From: Saprospiraceae bacterium
GTDB taxonomy: Bacteria; Bacteroidota; Bacteroidia; Chitinophagales; Saprospiraceae
Direction of reading: 5' to 3'
Length of the DNA: 53,641 nt
Assembly: GCA_026982695.1 (NCBI GenBank)
Contig: JALSGS010000038.1
Location: forward strand, 1 to 53,641
A program made the position numbers and the translations under genes. Of this stretch, positions 9,085 to 19,676 are shown one piece after another (the first letter of the stretch is position 1; the number at the start of each line of letters is the position of its first letter). The notes under the pieces are model-generated. The model was given only the letters and a program-made list of their open reading frames with translations. It was not told the DNA's origin and ran no database searches.

Positions 9085-12000
9085 ATGAGAAACCGATTAC
9101 ACCCTGTGGCACAATGGTTAGGGTACGCGCTATTATTCGCGTGGTTGGGTACCAAAGTACATGCACAGGCGTGCTTTAATACCACTAACCCCCACGGGAT
9201 TATTTACACCTACACAGGGCCCGACACGCTTTTTGTCGATGGTGCCAGCTGTACAGGTATCTTGGACTGGTGCGTGCCAGGTACCTATCCCAGCTGTGGT
9301 ACGCCGACGGCTACCGAAAGTGATCCCACATTCCAAATTCTCCTGTTCAATTTTGACTCGACCTTAACGGGGTATAATATTGGCGACGCTGTGGGCTTAG
9401 GCGATCTAACTGTGTACTACGTAACAACTTACACGAATCTGGTGACGGGAGAAACATTCCTCGACACCTTTTGCTTTCAACTGACTTATATCGATACAGT
9501 GCCCCCTGTATTTACCGACCCCGTACCGGCCGACATCACAGTGAGTTGCCCCTCACTCATTCCGCCTGCACTACCGCTAACAGCTACCGACAATTGCGAC
9601 GCGAACTTCCCGAAACTCATCTCAGCTACAGACCAGCCCCTTATCCCCCCCGATACCTGTCTGACCAATACCGTCGTAGTGACGCGCACTTGGACAGCCA
9701 CTGACCAATGGGGAAATAGCACTTCGGTCAGTCAACTCATCACGGTACTACCCGACACCTCCCCACCTATCTTTCCATCCGATTACCCCAAAAGCGCCGT
9801 AGAGTCCTGTGACACAGCCGATTACAGTGCTTGGGTCAGTGAACAGCTCAATATGTTGACATTGTTGGGTTCTGACAACTGTGGCATCATCAGCATGATA
9901 TATTACGACAACACCCCCGGGCCTACCACCAGCTGTGAAACAGTTGAGGTCACCTTTTTCATGGAAGACCTCTGCGGCAATGTAGCTTCGAAAACGGCAT
10001 CCTTCTCTGTGATCGACCTCACACCACCCACGCTCGTGGGAGTACCCGCCGACGTGACAATCAGCTGCGAAGATCCCATTCCCCCCCTGCCTACAGTCAC
10101 CACTACCGACAACTGCTCGCCACCGCCTGCCCCATTCTTCTCCGAGACGAGCACTAAAACCAATAACGGCTCGTGCTCCGACTATACCTACGTGATCACG
10201 CGCAGTTGGGAAGCTATCGATGACTGCGGCAATGTCGCACGCGATACTATGCGCATCTTCGTCGAAGACAATACGCCACCCAACTTCACCGTGCCTGTCG
10301 ATATCACCATTGATTGTGAAGACAGCACAGCGCCTTCCACTACGGGATGGCCTACGAATATATCCGACAACTGCAGCAGCAACATCGACACTAGCTACAA
10401 CGACCTAGTCACACCTGGGGTATGCCCCAACGAATACACCATTGAACGTACCTGGTTTGTCACAGATGCATGTGGCAATACTGCCTTTAAAAAGCAGTTT
10501 ATCACCGTACAAGACGTCACTACACCCATCTTTACTGTGCCGGCCGACATTACCGTTTCCTGTGAACAAGGTATCGATCCCAGCGTCACCGGCAACCCCA
10601 CCAACGTGACGGACAACTGCGATGCCAACCCATCGGTATCCTACACCGACGTCCTTACACCTGGTTCATGTCCCAATGAATATACCATCGAACGCAACTG
10701 GATGGTAGAAGATGCCTGCGGCAATGGCACCATCAAAAAACAAGCGATCACTGTAGTAGATCAAACCCCACCTACTATTAGCAACGCTGCACAGGACATG
10801 ACGATCAGCTGCACCAGCAATGCCATAGCAGACTCGCTCTTCGCCGAATGGGTGGCTAACCGAGCACAAGCCACTGCTACCGACAATTGTACAGGCGCGC
10901 TTAGCTGGACAGCCTATAATAGCGGCACCAGTCAGCCCGCCTCACTGCCCGCGGCCACATGCCCTACACCCACTCAAGGCATTTACCGCCAACAAACTGT
11001 TGACTTCATCGTCACTGATGAATGTGGTAATACGCAGACCACCACTGCCACCTTCACTGTGGAAGATACCGAGGCACCATTGTTGCAAAACTGCCCCACC
11101 GACACGACCATCACTACCGACCCCGCACTATGCGAGGCCCTCGTCACCCTCCCCTTACCACTCATCACCGAATCGTGCAATAACGACACCACTCCCGTCA
11201 CAGCTACCACTTCAGCCCTGCTTACCGTACCTGCAGGTGTAGACACCCTTCAGACCCCCGTCGATTCAGTCATTCTACACATCCCCGTACCAGGCCCACC
11301 CTTTGCGCCCACTGGCAATGTGCAACTCAATATACAGCTGGTAAATGTCGATGCTGAACAACCCTCGGAGTTTTTCTACATCATAGATGAAGGTGGTAAT
11401 ATCTTAGGGCTGACCAATAATGCACCTGTTCAATGCGGCAGCTCGACCACCTTGCTTTCCATACCAGCATCAACTGTATTGCCCTGGACTCAAGATGGAG
11501 TCATTACCCTCATCCTCGTACCCAATGTGCCCAGTAACCTTGGAGGACAATTTGCCATCAATCACTTGTGTCCTGGTGCATACGCAGAGGCTACAATTAG
11601 CTATGAAGCTCGCTCGCCCGTCGAAGTCGATTTCACCTATAGCATCAATGGTGGATTGCCCATCTCTGCACCCATTGTACCTATAACCACTAGCCTACAA
11701 CAAGGTGCTAATGCCATCACCTATTACTTCACCGATTGTGCAGGTAATCAAAGCACCTGTCAATACGTCGTTACTGTCGAAGATAGAGAACTACCCATCA
11801 TTACTTGCCCCGCCGACACGATACTCAGCTTGCCCAACGATGCATGTACCATTGATCTACCATTACCCCTATTCACCAACCTGTCGGACAACTGTGCCAT
11901 CACCTCGCCCATTTTCGCCACAGCACCTACTGATCCGGCAGCTGAGCTACTCACCTTTAGTTGGAATCCAGACCTCAATGACTATGTAGCTGACGACAAA

Positions 12001-15000
12001 TACTTTACTTTTTCCGGCCTTTCGGCAAATGCCACCGGCATTGTGCTGCTCACCATCACCCTTCAAGGCGATATTGACGAAACCAACGAATACTATTCCA
12101 TTTATGACCCTGATGGCAACCTACTAGGTACTACACCGGTGAGCACAGGCACCTGCAATACACCTGCTACGGTGAGCTTTGCCCTGCCAGCCTCACAGTT
12201 CAACACATGGGCCGCAGCAGGCCCCATCACTTTCTTTGCCGAATCTTTTCAAAACATGCCTCCTGGCAGTCCGGGCAATGGCATCAACCCCTGCGATCCT
12301 GCCCTTGTCACCGCCGATGGGCAAGTAGATAGCATCAGTTTTATGTATGCCACACTCAGCTATGAAACCGTACAACCCACTTACTCAGCCACAGGTGCTA
12401 CCACCTTTGGCCCTATGCCTTTGGGTCCACCCCTGCTCTCACCTACACATACGCTTGCACAAGGCACAACCACCATTACCTATGAGGTGACAGATATAAA
12501 CGGCAATACTGGCAGTTGCTCCTTTGACATTATCGTCAATGACGGCACGCCGCCTCAGGTCAGTTGTGGCCCCTCTTTTGTGACCATCAGCCCTTCAGGC
12601 TTCGTCACCGACACCATCCAGCCTCAAGACATTCTCCTATCGGCCACCGACAACTGCAACATTGCAGACATGAGTGTCGCGCCCAATCTGGTCGACTGTA
12701 GTCTCATTGGCGACACCCTGCATGTCACCCTAACCGTAACCGATTCTTCGGGCAATGCCACGCAATGTCAGACATTTGTCAGCGTAGAAGCCCAAATGCC
12801 TGCACCACAAGCCGTTACCAATTGCGGGTCGGACTCCTTGCTACTCTTTGCCACCCCCCCCAGTGCACCGGGCAATAATATCTATCAATTTGAGTGGTCT
12901 GGGCCCAACGGCTTTATCTCTTTCGAAGAAAATCCCATCATTCTAAATGCCGACGAAAGCTATGCCGGTTTCTACACAGTGACCATTACGGGGATCACAG
13001 GTTGCATCGCCTCGGCATCTATGCAAGTCACTGCCTCCCAGCTTCCAGTTTCTACGCCCCAGCTACAAATCAGTGCTGACACTATTTGCGACAACCAAGA
13101 TTTTACCCTTTCGGTAAATGCCACTCAAAACACCTCCATCACTTATCACTGGTACAGTGGTAGCCCACCCACCGGCACGCTACTAGCATCTACGATACAG
13201 CCGCAGCTGACCATCTCCGCGCCGCACCCCAGCGGCAACATGAAATTTTACGTAGTGAAAGAACGCGATGACGGCTGTGTGTCCGAACCATCCAATGAAG
13301 TGGCCATTTTCATCGTAGCTCAGCCCATTGCGCTGACCGACCCCGACAATATCGTCGTATGTGAAGAAGAACCCTTCTCACTGGGCACACCTGTAAGTGG
13401 AGTAGGTATCACCTACGAGTGGTCAGGCCCCAATGGCTTTAGTGCCAACCAGCAGTATCCACCTCAGATCAATAGTGCCACATTAGCCGATGCAGGCGTA
13501 TATCAGCTCATTGTGTCCCAATTTGGATGCCCCAGCCAACCGGCCTTTACCACAGTCACCGTATTGGACAAACCCGATACACCTGTTGCCTCCAATCCCA
13601 CTTCGGCTACTGCCCCCGCCTGCAGTGGCGACACCATATTGCTCACAGCCAGCCCTGTTGCTGGTGCTATTGCATATCACTGGACTAGCCCACTACAACT
13701 CACTTTTGTAACTACCGATCCGGTATTGCCCCTCAACGGTGTCAGTACGGCCCAAGCCGGCGAGTGGACGGTGATCGCTGTAGGTAACTCATGCGTATCA
13801 AACAGCTCGCCACCCACTACAGTCTACGTATCGGCCCTGCCTATCATCGATGCGGTAACTGCATCACCCGATCCCATATGCGAAGGACAAACCCTTACCC
13901 TCACCACAGCTTCGCCCTCTAACAACGTGAGCTATACATGGACGTTTCCCTCAGGTGCCAATGCCTCAGGTGCCACAGTCAGTATACCCAACGTCAACCA
14001 AAGTCATCAGGGCACCTACACAGTCAAGGTATCTAACAGTTTTGGCTGTAGCCAAACAGATAGCGTACAAGTGTCGGTCAACCCTCGCGTAAGTGTGCAA
14101 GCCATTACTGATGATGTGCCCGCTTGTACCGACGGCCCCCTAACCATTCATCTTACGCCTACCGTCCATCCTCCCGACGACGGCACTTATATGTATAGCT
14201 GGACTGGCCCCGATGGCTACTCCGCTACCACTGCAACGGCCGTTATTCCCAATGCCACCTCAGTGAAAAGTGGTATCTACACATTAGTGGTAACTACGGG
14301 TGATGGGTGTAGCTCCCTTCCTGCCGACCACGTACTCGACATCCCCGATGCCATTGCGCAGCCCGATGTGCCCACCGCTGCTAATGGTACTACGCTCTGC
14401 GCAGGTGATATGCTCGTATTGCACACCTCCAGTTACAGCACTAACAATGTAGTATATGTGTGGTATACACCTTTAGGTACCGATACGACGATGATTCCCA
14501 GTTTGCACATCGATACAGTGGCAGCTACACATACAGGCAACTACACCGTACAAGCGTGGGTAGATGGATGCCCTTCTCCCTTATCGAATCCCACTTTTGT
14601 ACAAGTATATGAGCTGCCCCAAGCTCAAGCATCCAACAATGGGCCTGTCTGTGAAGGTGATGTCCTACAGCTATCGGCCAACTGCATGACGGGCGCAATC
14701 TATGAATGGACAGGCCCTAATGGTTTTGTCAGTTCGGTGTGCAATCCCACCCTCTCCCAAGTGACTCCAGCCCAAGCCGGCATCTATAGTCTACGCATAC
14801 AACTCAATGGCTGCTGGTCGGAAACAGTTACTACGCAAGTAAGTATCAAACCCAAACCGCTTACTCCTGTAATTCAGAGTGCAGGCCCCTTCTGTTACCC
14901 TGAAGACACAGTAATATTGAGTTTAACCCCCTCTTCACAAACTAGTGGTGCCACTTACCTGTGGTTCGATGAAACAGGCGAATCCTTAAGTGCACCCACC

Positions 15001-16437
15001 ACACAAACGCAGATTGCATTGGCAAACCCAGCAGACTACCTGGGCACTACGGGCTTTTATGCTATAGCCCAACTCGACGGCTGTATATCCGAGCTTTCCA
15101 ATGTCGTGCAAGTCACCATTAATGAGGTGCCAAACAATCAGGCCAATGCCGGTATGGATTTAGCCGGATGTGCAGGTGGTAGCGTGGAACTGCAGGCAGC
15201 TATACCCAGCACGGGCAATGGCTCATGGCGTGTACTCAGCGGGACAGGGCTAACAATTGTCAACCCCGATGATCCCAATTCGCTGGTTACCGGCCTAGAA
15301 GCGGGCCAAACCTATACGCTCCAGTGGTGCCTCTCTTACGGTGGCTGCCAAGACTACTCATGCGACGAAATGGAGCTGCGCGTAGACGAACCCGAACAAG
15401 CCGATGCAGGCAATACGATCACTGCCTGTGGCGATACGCAAGTCAGCCTCGCAGCCAAAGCCCCTTTGGCAGGCAGTGGTATGTGGTCGCAACCACAAGC
15501 CCAAGCAAGCTTAGGCGTCAGTATCGACCAACCCGACAGCCCCAACAGCACGGTCAGTGGTCTCATACCAGGCAATAGCTACGTATTTACCTGGACGATC
15601 ACCAACGGCTGTGGTAGTTCTTCCGATATTGTACTGGTAGAAGTGCTCGAAGGAGAAGTATTTGCCGGACAAGACTTTATCGACTGTGGTGATGGCACTA
15701 CGCAGCTCAGTGCACAAGCCCCCACGGTGGGTACAGGCAGCTGGACAGCACTTACTCCAGGTGTAGAGATATTGCAACCTACTAATCCCGCTACCACTGT
15801 ATCGGGCCTACAAACAGGTAACAACCTCTTTGTATGGACCATCAACGAAGGGATATGCGGATCCGATACGGTAGTAGTTACTTACAAGTACGCACCACAA
15901 GCTATCAACGACACACTCGATGTGAGCTTCGCAGGCCAAGTCACTATTGATGTAGCTTTCAACGATGACAAACCTAACGACTATTTTGTCAATGTGCTCA
16001 GCCCACCACAATTTGGCACGCTCACTACTTTACAAAATGGTGTATTCGAGTACCTGGCCGAGCTCGGCTACATCGGCGAAGACTTCTTCTTCTATGAAAT
16101 ATGCAGTGAATATTGCGAGTGCAGTACAGGGCGCGTCGTACTCAACGTCGGTGCTACTGGCGTCGATTGTGACATCCCCAGTATCATTACACCCAATGGG
16201 GATGGCATCAACGACATCTTTGTCGTCCCTTGCCTTGAAGACAATGTCGCTTTTCCCGACAACGAGGTGAGCATCTTCAACCAATGGGGTGACGAAGTCT
16301 TCCGAGCACGCCCCTACAACAACGACTGGTCAGGCACTTATGATGGTCAAGATTTGCCGGCAGGCACCTATTTCTACGTAGTCAATTTGCGCAATGGCGA
16401 CATTCCGCTTACAGGCTTCCTTATCATCATCCGATGA
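9085..16437 (+). CDS. Giant HYR/Ig-like surface adhesin with T9SS type B sorting domain
   Basis: A 2450-residue secreted protein. Residues 1-27 form a signal peptide ending KVHAQ. About nine HYR-like domains follow (137-1234), each opening D..PP.F..P.D.T.SC and containing a TDNC motif and a D.CGN turn. The seventh and eighth are interrupted by related inserts (about 718-852 and 951-1099). Next come about nine Ig/PKD-like domains (1235-2016) with YEWSGPNGF and GIYTLVV type strands, three closely related domains (2016-2268) sharing GxGxW and TVSGL motifs, a cadherin-like domain starting with a INDT strand (2270-2360), and the C-terminal sorting domain (2362-2450: TPNGDGINDIF, VSIFNQWGD, LPAGTYFYVV). 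That last domain is the gliding-motility-associated, type B T9SS signal. It probably acts as a cell-surface adhesin; the PorP/SprF partner is next in the operon. Cysteine pairs in each HYR unit suggest disulfides. Confidence 0.95.
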   Translation: MRNRLHPVAQWLGYALLFAWLGTKVHAQACFNTTNPHGIIYTYTGPDTLFVDGASCTGILDWCVPGTYPSCGTPTATESDPTFQILLFNFDSTLTGYNIGDAVGLGDLTVYYVTTYTNLVTGETFLDTFCFQLTYIDTVPPVFTDPVPADITVSCPSLIPPALPLTATDNCDANFPKLISATDQPLIPPDTCLTNTVVVTRTWTATDQWGNSTSVSQLITVLPDTSPPIFPSDYPKSAVESCDTADYSAWVSEQLNMLTLLGSDNCGIISMIYYDNTPGPTTSCETVEVTFFMEDLCGNVASKTASFSVIDLTPPTLVGVPADVTISCEDPIPPLPTVTTTDNCSPPPAPFFSETSTKTNNGSCSDYTYVITRSWEAIDDCGNVARDTMRIFVEDNTPPNFTVPVDITIDCEDSTAPSTTGWPTNISDNCSSNIDTSYNDLVTPGVCPNEYTIERTWFVTDACGNTAFKKQFITVQDVTTPIFTVPADITVSCEQGIDPSVTGNPTNVTDNCDANPSVSYTDVLTPGSCPNEYTIERNWMVEDACGNGTIKKQAITVVDQTPPTISNAAQDMTISCTSNAIADSLFAEWVANRAQATATDNCTGALSWTAYNSGTSQPASLPAATCPTPTQGIYRQQTVDFIVTDECGNTQTTTATFTVEDTEAPLLQNCPTDTTITTDPALCEALVTLPLPLITESCNNDTTPVTATTSALLTVPAGVDTLQTPVDSVILHIPVPGPPFAPTGNVQLNIQLVNVDAEQPSEFFYIIDEGGNILGLTNNAPVQCGSSTTLLSIPASTVLPWTQDGVITLILVPNVPSNLGGQFAINHLCPGAYAEATISYEARSPVEVDFTYSINGGLPISAPIVPITTSLQQGANAITYYFTDCAGNQSTCQYVVTVEDRELPIITCPADTILSLPNDACTIDLPLPLFTNLSDNCAITSPIFATAPTDPAAELLTFSWNPDLNDYVADDKYFTFSGLSANATGIVLLTITLQGDIDETNEYYSIYDPDGNLLGTTPVSTGTCNTPATVSFALPASQFNTWAAAGPITFFAESFQNMPPGSPGNGINPCDPALVTADGQVDSISFMYATLSYETVQPTYSATGATTFGPMPLGPPLLSPTHTLAQGTTTITYEVTDINGNTGSCSFDIIVNDGTPPQVSCGPSFVTISPSGFVTDTIQPQDILLSATDNCNIADMSVAPNLVDCSLIGDTLHVTLTVTDSSGNATQCQTFVSVEAQMPAPQAVTNCGSDSLLLFATPPSAPGNNIYQFEWSGPNGFISFEENPIILNADESYAGFYTVTITGITGCIASASMQVTASQLPVSTPQLQISADTICDNQDFTLSVNATQNTSITYHWYSGSPPTGTLLASTIQPQLTISAPHPSGNMKFYVVKERDDGCVSEPSNEVAIFIVAQPIALTDPDNIVVCEEEPFSLGTPVSGVGITYEWSGPNGFSANQQYPPQINSATLADAGVYQLIVSQFGCPSQPAFTTVTVLDKPDTPVASNPTSATAPACSGDTILLTASPVAGAIAYHWTSPLQLTFVTTDPVLPLNGVSTAQAGEWTVIAVGNSCVSNSSPPTTVYVSALPIIDAVTASPDPICEGQTLTLTTASPSNNVSYTWTFPSGANASGATVSIPNVNQSHQGTYTVKVSNSFGCSQTDSVQVSVNPRVSVQAITDDVPACTDGPLTIHLTPTVHPPDDGTYMYSWTGPDGYSATTATAVIPNATSVKSGIYTLVVTTGDGCSSLPADHVLDIPDAIAQPDVPTAANGTTLCAGDMLVLHTSSYSTNNVVYVWYTPLGTDTTMIPSLHIDTVAATHTGNYTVQAWVDGCPSPLSNPTFVQVYELPQAQASNNGPVCEGDVLQLSANCMTGAIYEWTGPNGFVSSVCNPTLSQVTPAQAGIYSLRIQLNGCWSETVTTQVSIKPKPLTPVIQSAGPFCYPEDTVILSLTPSSQTSGATYLWFDETGESLSAPTTQTQIALANPADYLGTTGFYAIAQLDGCISELSNVVQVTINEVPNNQANAGMDLAGCAGGSVELQAAIPSTGNGSWRVLSGTGLTIVNPDDPNSLVTGLEAGQTYTLQWCLSYGGCQDYSCDEMELRVDEPEQADAGNTITACGDTQVSLAAKAPLAGSGMWSQPQAQASLGVSIDQPDSPNSTVSGLIPGNSYVFTWTITNGCGSSSDIVLVEVLEGEVFAGQDFIDCGDGTTQLSAQAPTVGTGSWTALTPGVEILQPTNPATTVSGLQTGNNLFVWTINEGICGSDTVVVTYKYAPQAINDTLDVSFAGQVTIDVAFNDDKPNDYFVNVLSPPQFGTLTTLQNGVFEYLAELGYIGEDFFFYEICSEYCECSTGRVVLNVGATGVDCDIPSIITPNGDGINDIFVVPCLEDNVAFPDNEVSIFNQWGDEVFRARPYNNDWSGTYDGQDLPAGTYFYVVNLRNGDIPLTGFLIIIR

Positions 16438-16484
16438 AGCAATACGTCACTATAGGCAAAGGCTACATTTAAAAACCGATTGTC

Positions 16485-17444
16485 ATGAAGTTTTTCTTTG
16501 TATTCAGCATAGCGACTTTAATCAGTATTGGGGGGCTACGCGCGCAGCAAGAAGCACAGCAAACCCAATTTTTCTACTATAAACTGGGTTACAACCCCGC
16601 CTATGCGGGTAGTGTGCAGGCACCCCATATTACTGCACTCTACCGTAAACAGTGGATTGGGCTTAAAGGTGCACCTGAGTTTCAGGCCTTGTCGTTTAAC
16701 ATGCCATTACTCAACCAACGTATTGGTGTAGGTGGCAATATTTCGCGTTACACCATCGGCATTACAGAACTGTACACGGCCGAAGCCGTGTACAGTTATC
16801 GCCTGCCTTTAGGGCATGGTATGTTGGGCTTAGGGATAAGTGGTTCGGTACGTTCCATTAGCCAGGATTTTACGCAAGTGCAAGGCACCCAACCATCCAG
16901 TATCGACGCATCCATCCCCGATGGATATCAGCAAAAGTACCTGCTCAACTTCGGTGCAGGCCTCTACTATACCACCGAACATTTCTACCTGGGGCTATCT
17001 ACTCCCCGCTTTCTCAAAAACAACATCGACTTTGCAGACCTGAGCCAAGATGCTGTGATCTCGCGCGAGGTCGCTCACGTATACTTCATGATGGGCATCC
17101 TCTTCGATATTGCCGACTACACGCAGTTTCAGCCTCAAGTGCTTATCAAATACGTGGAAAATGCACCCATAGATGCCGACCTCAATTTTATGCTCATATT
17201 TGACGAGCGATTTGTCACAGGGCTTACCTACCGTTTGGGCGGCTCATCCATTACTGCGGTAGGTGAGTCCATCGACCTGATACTTGGCATGCAGGTGAAC
17301 GAGTTTCTGTACTTTGGCATGTCGTATGATCTAACGTTCTCCGACCTACGCGACTATAGCAGTGGCAGTGGAGAAGCGGTGCTGCGCTTCAATTTTGGTG
17401 AAAGCCGCCATAGCGATCACATTGAAGATCCTCGTTTTTTCTAA
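16485..17444 (+). CDS. PorP/SprF family outer-membrane protein
   Basis: A 319-residue protein with a signal peptide (about 1-20, ending GLRAQ) and the PorP/SprF opening: QQTQFFYYKLGYNPAYAGS followed by LYRKQWIGLKGAP. The rest alternates in a beta-barrel pattern with an LGLSTPRF strand. Family members sit in the outer membrane and are needed for export or anchoring of type B T9SS cargo encoded beside them (SprF with SprB is the known case). Located 47 bases after the giant adhesin and 38 bases before the OmpA gene, it very likely serves that adhesin. Confidence 0.95.
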   Translation: MKFFFVFSIATLISIGGLRAQQEAQQTQFFYYKLGYNPAYAGSVQAPHITALYRKQWIGLKGAPEFQALSFNMPLLNQRIGVGGNISRYTIGITELYTAEAVYSYRLPLGHGMLGLGISGSVRSISQDFTQVQGTQPSSIDASIPDGYQQKYLLNFGAGLYYTTEHFYLGLSTPRFLKNNIDFADLSQDAVISREVAHVYFMMGILFDIADYTQFQPQVLIKYVENAPIDADLNFMLIFDERFVTGLTYRLGGSSITAVGESIDLILGMQVNEFLYFGMSYDLTFSDLRDYSSGSGEAVLRFNFGESRHSDHIEDPRFF

Positions 17445-17482
17445 ACGCTAAGCACTGCCTTTTGAGCCAATCTTGTTTTCGT

Positions 17483-19561
17483 ATGAATGAGAGACTCACT
17501 CGCCTAAACCGTTGCTTGCTCCTACTCCTGAGCTTGATGATATGTAGGTCAACCGCAGTGCTGCCGCAAACGCAACCCCACACGCGGGTATACGAGAATG
17601 GGCAGCTTACCAATCAAGTGGCTTTGCGCAATTGCATGCGCATCAACACCAAGCGCATAGAATATGCGCCCACCTTTCTCGACGAGGGCCTCGTGTTTGT
17701 CGCCTCGCGTCGTGGTGGCCCTATAGACAAAAAAACAGGCGAACCCTTTTTCGACTTGTTTTTCGCACCGCTCGAGCCCGACGGCATGCCTGGCAAGCCC
17801 AAGCCCCTATCACTCAACATCAACACGTCCCTACACGAAGGGCCTGCCAGCTTTACACGTGATGGCAAATACATCTACTTCACGCGCAACAACTCCACTG
17901 TTTCTGGCATCAAACGCGCCGACGACGAAGGCGTAGTACGCCTCAAAATTTATGAAGCTGAACGCGGCCCCACCGACTGGATCCACATCAAAGAATTACC
18001 CTTCAACAGCGACGAATATCGCTGTGCCTATCCATCGATCACCCCTGATGGCAACCGGCTCTTTTTCGCATCCGATATGCCTGGCGGCTATGGAGGCTAC
18101 GACCTCTACATGGTCGAGCGCCGTGCCGACACGTGGTCGCGCCCCATCAACTTGGGCCCCGAGATCAATACTGCTGCCGACGAAGCCTTTCCCTATTATC
18201 ATCCCAGCGGCACGCTGTTTTTTGCCTCCAACGGCCACGGCAGCCAAGGTGGGCTCGATTTGTTTATGATCGACATGAGCGGTAGAGTGTGGGGTAAAGT
18301 AGAGCCCCTCGAAGCACCTTTCAATACGCCCTACGACGACTTTTGTCTGGTGATCAATCAAGACGGCACGCGTGGCTACTTTGCCAGCAACCGCCCAGGT
18401 GGCAAAGGCAAAGACGACATTTACCTCTTCGAAGCACTCCAAGGTGTAGCACCCAGCCAGCGCAGCCGATTGCTCGACGCGCGCTTTATCACTTACGATA
18501 AAGAGACCAAATTGCGCGTCCCTGATGTAGGCCTGCGCATCTTTGAAAAGAGCGGTGCTGGATTCATGGAAGGCGACACTTTCTACGAAATCGAGTTGGT
18601 GCCCATCGCACCTGGAAACAAGGAAATGATGTTTCGCCTTATACCTAAAGACCCCAAAGAGGCTGGCACCCCTATTCTCACTACCAATACCAATGGCGAA
18701 GCTACTTATGAACTAAAAAGCAACCGACAATACCTCATCATCGCCTCGCGCGACGGATACCTACCAACCGAGCTGGCCTATTCTACAGAAGGTGAAACAG
18801 CACCACAGACCATCCGCATCCCTATGGAACGCGACGAAGCATGCACCGTGATCACAGGTGTGGTAATGGCATCTCATATAGATCAAGTACTGATCAGTGC
18901 GCGCGTACGCATTATCAATCAACAGACAGGGCAACAGACCATCTTGCGCACTGACGACAAAGGCACATTTACCTATTGCTTACCCAAAGGCGATAACTAT
19001 CTCATAGAAATAGAAAAAGAAGGCTACCAAAAACGCACCCACAGCTTGCCTGCCACCCAAATGCGACGAGAATCGCGCATCGAACTCAACATGGAGCTCG
19101 ATCCGATAGCCATCAATATTATGACATTAGACTCGCTCGACCAGCCACTTAGCCAAGGTAGTGTCATCGTACTCGAACATATCTACTACGACTTCAACGA
19201 CTATTCAATTCGCAAAGGCGCTGCACGCGAATTGGATCGCCTCGCCGAACTGATGCAACAATATCCAGGCATGGAAATCGAACTCATCGCCCACACCGAC
19301 TCGCGAGGCACCAAAGAATACAACTTGGCCCTGTCGCTGAAAAGAGCAGAAGCCGCTCGCCAGTACCTCATCCAAAAAGGCATCGATCCCAACCGCATCC
19401 AGGCTTTTGGCTTCGGAGAGCAAAACTTGCGCAATCACTGTACTGATGGCGTCCCTTGTAGCGAAGAAGAACACGCCTACAACCGCCGTACAGAAGTACG
19501 CATTGTAAAAATGGACCACCCTATCGACATTCACTATAAAGGAGATCGATCTAATCAATAA
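17483..19561 (+). CDS. PD40 / OmpA-domain envelope protein
   Basis: About 692 residues from the ATG at 17483, chosen because it gives a signal peptide (MNERLTRLNRC then a leucine-rich core); a TTG 21 bases upstream is possible. Residues about 55-330 form PD40/WD40-like beta-propeller blades (repeated YIYFTR, RLFFASDMPGG, GTLFFASNGHG, GYFASNRPGG motifs). Two carboxypeptidase-regulatory-like segments follow (about 425-560, ITGVV start in the second). The last 120 residues are an OmpA peptidoglycan-binding domain with YYDFNDYSIRKGA, AHTDSRGTKEYN and NRRTEVRI. This domain order matches the PorE-like partners found with PorP/SprF genes, so it probably anchors the export or adhesin complex to the cell wall. 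Confidence 0.93.
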   Translation: MNERLTRLNRCLLLLLSLMICRSTAVLPQTQPHTRVYENGQLTNQVALRNCMRINTKRIEYAPTFLDEGLVFVASRRGGPIDKKTGEPFFDLFFAPLEPDGMPGKPKPLSLNINTSLHEGPASFTRDGKYIYFTRNNSTVSGIKRADDEGVVRLKIYEAERGPTDWIHIKELPFNSDEYRCAYPSITPDGNRLFFASDMPGGYGGYDLYMVERRADTWSRPINLGPEINTAADEAFPYYHPSGTLFFASNGHGSQGGLDLFMIDMSGRVWGKVEPLEAPFNTPYDDFCLVINQDGTRGYFASNRPGGKGKDDIYLFEALQGVAPSQRSRLLDARFITYDKETKLRVPDVGLRIFEKSGAGFMEGDTFYEIELVPIAPGNKEMMFRLIPKDPKEAGTPILTTNTNGEATYELKSNRQYLIIASRDGYLPTELAYSTEGETAPQTIRIPMERDEACTVITGVVMASHIDQVLISARVRIINQQTGQQTILRTDDKGTFTYCLPKGDNYLIEIEKEGYQKRTHSLPATQMRRESRIELNMELDPIAINIMTLDSLDQPLSQGSVIVLEHIYYDFNDYSIRKGAARELDRLAELMQQYPGMEIELIAHTDSRGTKEYNLALSLKRAEAARQYLIQKGIDPNRIQAFGFGEQNLRNHCTDGVPCSEEEHAYNRRTEVRIVKMDHPIDIHYKGDRSNQ

Positions 19562-19598
19562 CCAATTGTTTTCTTTTCCACTACATAATCCCTGCCCA

Positions 19599-19630
19599 TT
19601 TGGCAGAAAAGAGAAAGCACCTTACCTTTG
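19599..19630 (+). promoter_or_regulatory. Promoter of rpmH, both elements present
   Basis: TTTG at 19599-19602, a 20-base spacer, then TACCTTTG at 19623-19630. This is a textbook Bacteroidota promoter and the best match in the window, 47 bases before the rpmH ATG. Confidence 0.8.
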
Positions 19631-19676
19631 CCGCACTTTTGTAAAGCTGAGCACAAGCCGATAAAAGCAAGCTACA

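Noticed and set aside
12800-15900. CRISPR-like or simple tandem repeats in the adhesin gene
   Set aside because: The repeats are protein-level domains with diverged DNA, not short identical units.
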